Positions 1-5,862 of a stretch of 24,778 nt of DNA are shown one piece after another. Source of the stretch: Bacteroidales bacterium (lineage in GTDB: Bacteria; Bacteroidota; Bacteroidia; Bacteroidales; Muribaculaceae); the NCBI GenBank assembly GCA_004553485.1, contig SFLG01000045.1, forward strand, positions 1 to 24,778. Reading direction: 5' to 3'. The translations under genes were made by a program, and so were the position numbers. The notes below the pieces were generated by a model that was not told where the DNA came from, did not search any database, and saw nothing but the letters and a program-made list of their open reading frames with translations. How positions within the stretch are numbered: position 1 is the stretch's first letter; every line of letters begins with the position of its first letter.

Positions 1-174
1 TGACCGTCTGCACGACACAAAGGGCGTGAAGTACAAACGCAAGCAATTTTATGCGAGCCAAATTCTTGCTGCGCAAGCGCTTCGCGATGACATTACCGGC
101 CCAAGATGCTCTTGCATAATCTGGACGATTTTATTAACTTTGTCGCAGTCCCTGGGAGTTGTCGTAACTTTCAT
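1..174 (-). pseudogene. transposase N-terminal fragment (IS4-like, copy 1), frameshifted and cut by the window edge
   Basis: An ATG at 174-172 opens MKVTTTPRDCDKVNKIVQ. This frame then runs into a stop at about 50. The frame that matches the transposase body (SWAGNVIAKRLRSKNLARIK, continuing off the window) begins after an apparent one-base loss near 118-124. The same shift is present in the second copy, so it is inherited or a property of this element rather than a local sequencing error. The IS4-like assignment comes from identity to copy 2, which keeps recognisable IS4 motifs. Whether the rest of copy 1 is intact cannot be seen. Confidence 0.55.
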
Positions 175-291
175 GAAAAAAGCGGCTAAACTTTTCTTTA
201 AAGTCACTAATTTTCAGGGATTTTTACAAGCGATAACTAGTCAAAAATCAATCGTATAACTGACAAAAATTAATTTTTGTCATCTACTAAA
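1..291 (-). mobile_element. IS4-family-like insertion sequence, copy 1, truncated by the window edge
   Basis: Bases 1-232 match 3881-4112 at roughly 95% by hand count. The match ends in the same terminal motif, which reads TTTAGTAGATGACAAAAAT on the minus strand (bases 273-291). The element therefore ends at about 290-291, and the rest lies left of the window. The target duplication cannot be checked because only one end is visible. The minus strand carries the transposase N-terminal region described in the next entry. The end of the element lies only 34 bases before the ATG of the AT-rich gene at 325, so this insertion may have displaced or replaced that gene's promoter (inference). Confidence 0.75.
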
Positions 292-324
292 GACTTATTT
301 ATAATTTCAATCGTAATTATTAAT

Positions 325-1914
325 ATGCATAATTCTGAATTTAATAATTTCGTCCGACAGGCTCTGGCAATTATAATCCTGACTGTCAGTTCTATTAATG
401 GATTTGCTTTAAGACCAATTTTTACAAAATTCGGGGAAGTATATCCATTTAAAGATTTTGAGACCCAAAAGTGGGGTCTGAAAATCAATGGCGAAATCTG
501 TATGCAAGCCGGATTTGACTCTATAGCTCCGTTAAGCGATGACTTGTTCACTTATTACGACCATGAATTCCCCGATAAGGAAGGGATTTTATCAAAAAAT
601 GATATAATACTTCCTGTCGGCCGCTACGATAAAATACTTTTGCGAAGTAGCAAGATGGTTATTTTTGAACAGAATGGGGGAAAAGGCTTGGACTTGCTTA
701 GACCCGTAATAGTTTATAAAGAATATGGTAGCGGCAAAACCATAAAGATAGAAACAGAAACTCATCCAATTAAACCGGGAGACTACGAGGATATTAAGTT
801 GATTGGTAGTCCAGAGTACCCGTTTATGGTTGTGGCACAGAAAACTAAAGGTGATTTGCGACTAATATGCCTGGAAAACGGCTTTGACTACACTTCATTT
901 TATCCGTTAAAAAATCTTGGTGGAAATATCAAAAAGGTTATTGAGGGCAAATTACCTTTAGACCAACTTAAAATAAAAAAAACCGTATACGATGTAAGCA
1001 AAGAACTAAGAAAAATCTCTGAAAAAAATAATATAACCTACGGAAGGAAACCGGAAGGTTTTTACATTATAGATTATGAGAGCAAAGACAAAAGCCAAGT
1101 GGTCGATACAATCAAAGTAGGGGATTTCATCGGCACTATAAATGAAATAGGTGGGATTAGTTTTCCATCAGACTATTACCAGATAGACAATTACGGCAAA
1201 CTTCATCCAAACAACCCATACGTTATTGTAAAAAAATTTGATGAATGGGATGCCGAGAACTTGCCACGAAGTGTTAATACATTTGGCATGAATAGTGATC
1301 AGCGTTTTGACGTGTATAGAGAGGAAGCCAATCAAAAAGTTGCATATTACAAGACAATTTTACCTTTTTGGGAGAAATTAAAAAGTTATATCGAGACGAT
1401 CGGATGGGACGAAGACCCTATTTACCATAGGGTTAAGTATGAAGTTGATTTTTCCAAAGAAAAATTGGAAGAAACCGAGCGCGAAGCAGGCAGCTATAAT
1501 AGAACAGCCGCATTCACTCAGGCTATGACCAATTTTGCGAACTCGCTTTCACAAACCACCCGCTTGTTGCAGCCAGATGTAGATAGCAATTCTTATGATA
1601 TTACATTATCAGAATCGAATGATTATACTCAGGAATTTAGCGATGCCTCAAGCTATCAGAATTTATATGACAAATGGGCACATAGAGCCGAGGCAAATTA
1701 TAATTCGATAACAAGATACTCATCAAAAAATAAGAAAGGAGAAAAAATGGAGGGACATGCTAATCATTCAAGCAACCCTTCAACATACTTGAGACAAAAA
1801 AAAGCGTATCGTACCGCCCAATCAGAAATGAAAAAAATAAGAGCGAAAGCAATGAAGAAAGGCTTTGCCATTGCACAATCAGAATATGAGACTCTGCCCA
1901 TATCCTATGATTAA
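325..1914 (+). CDS. AT-rich orphan gene, predicted secreted protein of unknown function
   Basis: This encodes 529 residues from the first ATG; the frame is open further upstream but only from a TTG inside the IS end. Residues about 8-29 form a hydrophobic stretch (QALAIIILTVSSINGFA) that looks like a signal peptide cleaved near FA-LRP, so export is likely. Residues about 47-70 (KWGLKINGEICMQAGFDSI) resemble one unit of a WG repeat, but no regular series follows. The last 120 residues are rich in Lys, Ser, Tyr and Glu and look helical. I recognise no catalytic motif. The base composition is far more AT-rich than the housekeeping genes to the right. It also sits between two IS copies with no obvious partner gene, which suggests recent acquisition. 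A promoter was not found; the IS end lies 34 bases upstream. Confidence 0.7.
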   Translation: MHNSEFNNFVRQALAIIILTVSSINGFALRPIFTKFGEVYPFKDFETQKWGLKINGEICMQAGFDSIAPLSDDLFTYYDHEFPDKEGILSKNDIILPVGRYDKILLRSSKMVIFEQNGGKGLDLLRPVIVYKEYGSGKTIKIETETHPIKPGDYEDIKLIGSPEYPFMVVAQKTKGDLRLICLENGFDYTSFYPLKNLGGNIKKVIEGKLPLDQLKIKKTVYDVSKELRKISEKNNITYGRKPEGFYIIDYESKDKSQVVDTIKVGDFIGTINEIGGISFPSDYYQIDNYGKLHPNNPYVIVKKFDEWDAENLPRSVNTFGMNSDQRFDVYREEANQKVAYYKTILPFWEKLKSYIETIGWDEDPIYHRVKYEVDFSKEKLEETEREAGSYNRTAAFTQAMTNFANSLSQTTRLLQPDVDSNSYDITLSESNDYTQEFSDASSYQNLYDKWAHRAEANYNSITRYSSKNKKGEKMEGHANHSSNPSTYLRQKKAYRTAQSEMKKIRAKAMKKGFAIAQSEYETLPISYD

Positions 1915-1940
1915 GAGCCTGTTCAACAATAAAAGTTAAA

Positions 1941-2050
1941 AGCAGGGTCGCATAGCTTGAGGTGATTTTTGTCTTGTGACGATGGAGCGTAGCCGTAGCT
2001 ACGCGACTGAGGAACAAGGCGAAAATCACTCAGAGATATGCGACCCCAGC
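1941..2050. repeat. long imperfect palindrome (REP/MITE-like intergenic element)
   Basis: The two arms pair over about 105 bases. The outer arms are GGGTCGCATA at 1945-1954 and TATGCGACCC at 2037-2046. The middle arms are TGATTTTTGTCTTGT near 1963-1977 and the near-complement ACAAGGCGAAAATCA near 2014-2028. The apex is GCGTAG at 1987-1992 facing CTACGC at 1999-2004. It starts about 30 bases after the stop of the AT-rich gene. It encodes nothing and carries no T run, so it resembles a dispersed palindromic repeat more than a simple terminator. Whether it is repeated elsewhere in the genome cannot be tested here. Confidence 0.6.
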
Positions 2051-2277
2051 GTTAACAAATATTCTTGCAATGCAAGCGCTAATGCGATAAGGAAAACGGG
2101 GGCTTAAGCACACAATTCAACTGCTCTTTCGCTCCTTATTAGCGTTTTGGGGTCTGCATGTTTTTTTTACTCAAGGCAGCGCCGGCGTCTCCCGGCGCTA
2201 TCCTCCGCTCCACGGATAAACGGCATGCCAAAACCATTGTCCCGTTCGCTTGTTGTAATGTAAACGCATTGCACAAT
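2051..2277. other. intergenic region with three small inverted repeats upstream of the acetyltransferase
   Basis: No gene is supported here. Visible structures are a perfect short palindrome CTTGCA-A-TGCAAG (2064-2076); a spaced inverted pair CGCTAAT...AAGGA (2077-2093) and TCCTTATTAGCG (2133-2144); and a GC hairpin GCGCCGG/CCGGCGC with a 6-base loop (2179-2198). The acetyltransferase frame is open from 2158, but the first 40 codons overlap these structures and do not look like the family N-terminus. No consensus promoter was recognised. Confidence 0.4.
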
Positions 2278-3336
2278 ATGAACGTCACAAAAGAAAATGT
2301 CAGCCGGATCCTCAGCGCCTCTTTCCCGGGGAAAACTATGCGGAGCCGTTGGTATATGGACAACGTGTTCGACCCGGCCGACGTGATGCTTCTTGTGAAG
2401 GGCGGCAACGCCGTGAGCACGCTGACGATGACCCCGTGCCATTTTGAATACGCGGGGACGCTGCTTCCCTTGGCTTATTTCTGCAACATCGCCACTATGC
2501 CCCAGCTGCGCGGCAAGGGCTATATGGGCGAGCTGATGCGCACGGCCCTCAACGCCGCCCACAGTCGCGGCGACGCCTTCGCGGCCGTGGTGCCGACATA
2601 CGACAGACAGTATTTTTTTTACGACAAATTCGGATTTTCCACCGTCGTATATGTCGATCGCAAGCGCTATACGTCGGTGCACCACTTTGCCATGGACGTC
2701 GAGTATGAGTCCGTGCCGCCGTCATACGAAATCCTCAATGCCCTGGAGGGTCGGTGCAGCTCGATAATCGTGCATACGCGGCGCCAGTACGAACAGATTT
2801 GCGAGAGCATACGCCTCGACCACGGCCTCATCGCCGCCGCTGTCGACCGCAGCGACGGCAGTGCCGCCGCCATCGCCTTTGCCGTCCCGTCGCGCGACGG
2901 TACAAAGGTGAATGTGCGCGAGATAATGGCCGTAAACCAACGTGCCGCCGACACGGTGCTGGCGCAGATTTCAGACGAGATGCCCGGTCTGCAGATGTCG
3001 GTAGACACCGTCCCCGGTATGCGCCGTGTGGCTCTGCGTGCCCGCGGGATGATGCGCCTGGTCAACGTGGGCAAGGTGCTGGCGGCGATGTCGCGGCGCT
3101 ATCCCGAGACAGAGCAGGTAATACGCGTCCACGACTCGATAATTCCTGCCAACAACGGTGTTTATATCCTCCACGGCGGTAAATGCGAGCACGTCGACGC
3201 TACTCTGCGCCGCCTCACTCTCGATGTGGACGTGCGCGTGCTCACCGCCATCCTCTTCAGCAGCTCGAAGGTGAGCGAGGTCTTTGGACTGCACACGGGC
3301 CGTGCGATGATTTCGCTCATGCCACAGTGCCACTGA
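2278..3336 (+). CDS. GNAT N-acetyltransferase, Eis-like family
   Basis: This encodes 352 residues from the ATG at 2278. An upstream ATG at 2158 would add 40 residues, but that stretch overlaps inverted repeats and lacks family character. Residues about 65-120 show the GNAT core. The acetyl-CoA pyrophosphate-binding segment is QLRGKGYMGELM (76-87), followed by VVPTYDRQYFFYDKFGF (104-120), the 'P...fY.k.GF' segment typical of Eis-like proteins. The later half, with a second GNAT-like region and a C-terminal domain that in Eis relatives resembles SCP2, fits the family length of about 350-420. Substrate is unknown: Eis relatives acetylate amines, including aminoglycosides, but nothing here shows a resistance role. 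It stands alone, followed by the IS insertion. Confidence 0.8.
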   Translation: MNVTKENVSRILSASFPGKTMRSRWYMDNVFDPADVMLLVKGGNAVSTLTMTPCHFEYAGTLLPLAYFCNIATMPQLRGKGYMGELMRTALNAAHSRGDAFAAVVPTYDRQYFFYDKFGFSTVVYVDRKRYTSVHHFAMDVEYESVPPSYEILNALEGRCSSIIVHTRRQYEQICESIRLDHGLIAAAVDRSDGSAAAIAFAVPSRDGTKVNVREIMAVNQRAADTVLAQISDEMPGLQMSVDTVPGMRRVALRARGMMRLVNVGKVLAAMSRRYPETEQVIRVHDSIIPANNGVYILHGGKCEHVDATLRRLTLDVDVRVLTAILFSSSKVSEVFGLHTGRAMISLMPQCH

Positions 3337-3375
3337 CACGGGACGCCACGGCGCCGTCGCGACACAACCGAACAC

Positions 3376-3408
3376 TTTGGGCACAATTATGTTCTATAAA
3401 TATAGTCG
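3376..3408 (+). promoter_or_regulatory. weak candidate promoter, separated from the lipoprotein gene by the IS
   Basis: TTTG at 3376-3379 is followed 21 bases later by TATAGTCG at 3401-3408, a loose match to the Bacteroidota -33/-7 pattern. The IS-like element starts at 3423. If this drives the lipoprotein gene at 4216, the insertion lies between promoter and start. The match is poor at the TTTG half of the -7 box. Confidence 0.25.
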
Positions 3409-3413
3409 CACTA

Positions 3414-3422
3414 ACTTCTCTG
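3414..3422. repeat. target site duplication, left copy
   Basis: ACTTCTCTG lies immediately left of the element end. It is repeated exactly at 4172-4180 on the other side. One further flanking A (3413 and 4171) could extend the duplication to 10 bp. The length fits IS4-type transposition. Confidence 0.85.
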
Positions 3423-4054
3423 TTAAGTACATGACAAAAATTTGAAAATATCGAATTTCGGCTTGTAGAGCGGTCTGAGGTGTACGTTTGTGATTTCTTC
3501 CAGGCCATACTTTACCAGCGATTTGGCTCTCTTGCCTTTTTTCCATATTCTGATAGCTTTAACATTCATATCCTTATGTTCGCCAACGAGATACGCCCAT
3601 ACCAATGCAATACGGACCATCGCCGCCAGACGCGCGATGCGGTCGATGTCGCGCAGGTGGGTGTCTTCAAGCATAAGGATATTGATGTTGAACTCACCGA
3701 ATTTCCAGTTGGTGCGATCGAGGCTCAGAATCAGTCCTGTCTTGACTGGCAGAAGTGCAAATATCACTTTGGAGACAAGGACAAGGTTGAGAGCATATCC
3801 GGCAAGCAATCTCTGTACGCGCCTCAGATTGGAATCACGTTCAACGCTCGTAGGCATCGCAGACGCGCTCTTGTGCAGGCTGACCGTCTGCACGACACAA
3901 AGGGCGTGAAGTACAAACGCAAGCAGTTTTATACGAGCCAAATTCTTGCTGCGCAAGCGCTTCGCGATGACATTACCGGGCCAAGATGCTCTTGCATAAT
4001 CGGGACGATTTTATTAACTTTGTCGCAGTCCCCGGGAGTTGTCGTAACTTTCAT
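3423..4054 (-). pseudogene. IS4-family-like transposase remnant lacking the catalytic core
   Basis: The reading frame from about 3956 down to 3423 encodes 177 residues. The N-terminal part ends in LSLDRTNWKFG, which fits the first DDE aspartate motif of IS4 transposases. At about 3668 it passes directly into EDTHLRDIDRIARL, a segment that lies near the C-terminus in full-length relatives, and ends in FKFLSCT. From memory of the family, about 200 residues are missing, including the second Asp and the YREK glutamate region. The join keeps the frame. The N-terminal start (ATG at 4054-4052) is separated from the body by an apparent one-base shift near 3998-4004, shared with copy 1. It cannot encode an active transposase but could be moved in trans. 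Confidence 0.7.
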
Positions 4055-4171
4055 TGGAAAAGCGGCTAAACTTTTCTTTAAAGTTACTGATTTTTAGGGA
4101 CTTTTGCAAAATATAAACAATTAAAATTCAGCAATATAACCGACAAAATCCGATTTTTGCCATCTACTAAA
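3423..4171 (-). mobile_element. internally deleted IS4-family-like element, copy 2, complete ends
   Basis: About 749 bp. The left end TTAAGTACATGACAAAAAT (3423-3441) and the reverse complement of the right end, TTTAGTAGATGGCAAAAAT (4171-4153), match at 16 of 19 positions and form the terminal inverted repeats. A 9-10 bp target duplication flanks them. The only gene is a transposase remnant on the minus strand whose stop codon lies inside the left repeat. Full elements of this family are roughly twice this length, so this copy is a non-autonomous, MITE-like derivative. It landed between the acetyltransferase gene and the lipoprotein gene. Family is assigned from protein motifs in the remnant; the exact IS name is not known to me. 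Confidence 0.8.
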
Positions 4172-4180
4172 ACTTCTCTG
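4172..4180. repeat. target site duplication, right copy
   Basis: ACTTCTCTG is an exact repeat of 3414-3422, adjoining the right end of the element. It shows that this copy inserted as one unit bounded by its own ends. Confidence 0.85.
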
Positions 4181-4215
4181 ACAATATCTAACTTAACCCT
4201 CTATATTTCTTTATT

Positions 4216-4731
4216 ATGAAAAAGATTTTCTCTTTGCTCGCTATGGCACTCTCGATGTCGTTTGCAATGACGTCGTGCGATGACAATGACCTGCCCGATG
4301 TTGACATAAACATCACCGTCAGTAACGCCGAAATAGTCGACCATCAGATGTACGTAGTACGCGGCGATATCCTCCGCATCGAGTCCATCACCGTCACCAA
4401 CAACGAACCGGACAAGCCTGCCGCCATAACCAGCGCGTCATACTATTGGGACGGCGTATTCCAGGGCGAGGCCTATCAGGCACCCTTCGCGTTCAACATT
4501 GCCACCTTCAAACCGGTTGACGGCAAATTAGGCACACCCCTCGGCGCTCACCGCCTGCAGATCTACGCTCCCGTAGTAGCCCTCGACAAAGACCTCGCCT
4601 TTGCCCTGATGACCTATACCGTCAACGTTGTCGAAAGCGTCGACGACATCCCCGCCGGCGGCACCAACGCCATGACCCACCACGTCGACATGCATGCCGG
4701 CGAGTTCAACCGCAACGGCGCCGGCTCGTAA
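4216..4731 (+). CDS. small predicted lipoprotein of unknown function
   Basis: This encodes 171 residues. The start MKKIFSLLAMALSMSFAMTSC is a lipoprotein signal: Lys residues, a hydrophobic core and a lipobox ending in Cys20, followed by acidic DDND. Acidic residues after the Cys are compatible with surface-exposed lipoproteins in Bacteroidota (known trend, inference here). The mature part looks beta-rich, with segments such as INITVSNAEIVDHQMYVVRG, and may adopt an Ig-like fold; no enzyme motif is seen. The gene stands alone between an IS insertion about 45 bases upstream and a strong hairpin downstream. The insertion may have altered its expression. I do not recognise the family. Confidence 0.75.
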   Translation: MKKIFSLLAMALSMSFAMTSCDDNDLPDVDINITVSNAEIVDHQMYVVRGDILRIESITVTNNEPDKPAAITSASYYWDGVFQGEAYQAPFAFNIATFKPVDGKLGTPLGAHRLQIYAPVVALDKDLAFALMTYTVNVVESVDDIPAGGTNAMTHHVDMHAGEFNRNGAGS

Positions 4732-4766
4732 GCCACAGTCCAGGTAGCCTTCCTGCCCCCGCCCCT

Positions 4767-4810
4767 ACAAATCAAGCGCGCTGCCCCACCCGGCACCGCG
4801 CTTGATTTGT
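4767..4810 (+). terminator. strong hairpin, probable terminator of the lipoprotein gene
   Basis: A perfect 14-bp stem (ACAAATCAAGCGCG at 4767-4780 and its complement at 4797-4810) encloses a 16-base loop, starting 36 bases after the lipoprotein stop codon. No long T run follows, so termination efficiency is uncertain. Confidence 0.65.
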
Positions 4811-4853
4811 GTGCACCGATTTTATAAGACGTATATGTTTTAAAATTAATTTG

Positions 4854-4861
4854 TAACTTTG
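4854..4861 (+). promoter_or_regulatory. -7 element of the four-helix-bundle gene
   Basis: TAACTTTG is an exact match to the Bacteroidota TAnnTTTG box, in AT-rich surroundings after the terminator. No clear TTTG lies at the expected upstream spacing. It would give a leader of about 65-70 bases before the ATG at 4936. Confidence 0.5.
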
Positions 4862-4935
4862 TGCTTGCACAGCCGTTCACTGCTGACTAAAACACCTCGA
4901 ATATCTTTTAAGCTATATGCCAAAATGACTAATAA

Positions 4936-5484
4936 ATGAGTAATCAGTTTCTAAAAATCAGTGGTGACTACACCGACTGGAAAGTTTACCGTAAATCGGT
5001 GATAATATGCGATGTGACTGAACTATTTATCAACAGGGCGCTTCCGCATGGCTCACGCACTATCGACCAAATGCGACAGGCGGCGCGCTCGTGTAAACAA
5101 AATATTGTGGAAGGGGCAAGCGATGCTACTGTTTCGGCCGAGATGTGTATAAAGTTGATTGGCGTGGCTCGTGGCTCAGTACGTGAACTACTTGAAGACT
5201 ATGGGGATTATTTGCGGCAACACGATTTAGATATTTGGGCCGCTGATGATGAACGCACACGTGCAACACGTGCTTACTGTATTAAAAATGACGATCCACG
5301 CGATTTCGTGGTAAAATGCCGCGAGCGCAGCGATGAGACAGTCGCCAATATCATGCTCACGCAAATTCGCCAAATCGACGCGATGTTGGCTAAGCTGCTA
5401 AAGAAAATCGAGTCCGAGTTTATCGCCGAAGGAGGGATAAAGGAGGCCATGTCTAGAGCCAGACGTAATAGCCGTGGCTATTGA
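4936..5484 (+). CDS. four-helix-bundle protein with suffix domain (S23/TIGR04258-like)
   Basis: This encodes 182 residues. The start DWKVYRKSVIICDVTELFINR and the segment TIDQMRQAARSCKQNIVEGA (about 43-62) are the signature of the 23S-intervening-sequence (S23) four-helix-bundle family: first helix, then 'q..RAa.Si..NI.EG'. The next helix, KLIGVARGSVRELLEDYGDYL, also fits. The C-terminus FIAEGGIKEAMSRARRNSRG matches the family's suffix domain (GGxxExm...R). The molecular role of these proteins is poorly known; relatives occur as intervening-sequence proteins and as accessory proteins of diversity-generating retroelements (Avd). No reverse transcriptase or variable repeat is visible here. A 14-unit 9-bp tandem array begins 13 bases after the stop. 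Confidence 0.85.
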   Translation: MSNQFLKISGDYTDWKVYRKSVIICDVTELFINRALPHGSRTIDQMRQAARSCKQNIVEGASDATVSAEMCIKLIGVARGSVRELLEDYGDYLRQHDLDIWAADDERTRATRAYCIKNDDPRDFVVKCRERSDETVANIMLTQIRQIDAMLAKLLKKIESEFIAEGGIKEAMSRARRNSRGY

Positions 5485-5496
5485 AGCATAATAAAT

Positions 5497-5622
5497 CATA
5501 TACGTCATATACATCTTATCCGTCTTATCCGTCTTATCCGTCTTATCCGTCTTATCCGTCTTATCCGTCTTATCCGTCTTATCCGTCTTATCCGTCTTAT
5601 CCGTCTTATCCGTCTTATACGT
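5497..5622. repeat. 9-bp tandem repeat array, 14 units
   Basis: The unit is CTTATCCGT (ACGGATAAG on the other strand). Two degenerate in-register units (CATATACGT, CATATACAT at 5497-5514) lead into eleven perfect copies (5515-5613) and one variant (CTTATACGT, 5614-5622). Because 9 is a multiple of 3, the minus strand reads as repeated Thr-Asp-Lys, but that frame has no other sign of being a gene. The array starts 13 bases after the four-helix-bundle gene. Such perfect short repeats are prone to copy-number slippage. Confidence 0.95.
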
Positions 5623-5862
5623 CTTATTATAGGCGGATAATAGTAAAGTGAGTCGCTCCGGGGAGGGGCGACTCACTGCAAGCTGAGAAAAAGGATTAAT
5701 GACGTCGGAAATCAGTCTGCGCACTTACGTGCCGTCGCTGTGTCCGTTGCCGGACTTCCAACGTGTGGGGTGTGGTGCGTGGCCAGGCGTGTGGTGCGTG
5801 GAACGCGCTTTTATTGATACGTATTGACACAGTGGTGTGTGGTGCGGGGGTGACGCGGGCGG
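5623..5862. other. GT-rich intergenic region with a near-repeat
   Basis: No gene is supported. GTGTGGTGCGTGG occurs at 5770-5782 and again at 5789-5801, with a shorter relative at 5837-5849 (GTGTGGTGCGGGG). Apart from the hairpin at 5648-5676, I see no promoter or other element. The region separates the convergent ends of the four-helix-bundle gene and the PFK gene. Confidence 0.4.
5648..5676. terminator. hairpin between convergent genes
   Basis: GTGAGTCGC (5648-5656) pairs perfectly with GCGACTCAC (5668-5676), and three further pairs including one G-T bring the stem to 12 bp with a 5-base loop. It lies between two convergent genes and could stop either transcript. No strong T run is present on either side. 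Confidence 0.45.

Noticed and set aside
1..4180. Composite transposon formed by the two IS4-like copies and the genes between them
   Set aside because: Copy 2 has its own target duplication on both sides, showing it inserted as a single unit, and its transposase is dead. The two copies are in the same orientation, but nothing shows joint movement.
5497..5622. CRISPR array
   Set aside because: The repeat is 9 bases with no spacers, and no cas gene is present.
5398..5724. Minus-strand protein made of Thr-Asp-Lys repeats
   Set aside because: It is the translation of the 9-bp array, antisense to the end of the four-helix-bundle gene, and has no recognisable domain.
4936..5862. Diversity-generating retroelement (Avd plus variable repeat)
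   Set aside because: The four-helix-bundle protein has the suffix-domain type, and there is no reverse transcriptase, template repeat or adenine-biased variable region.
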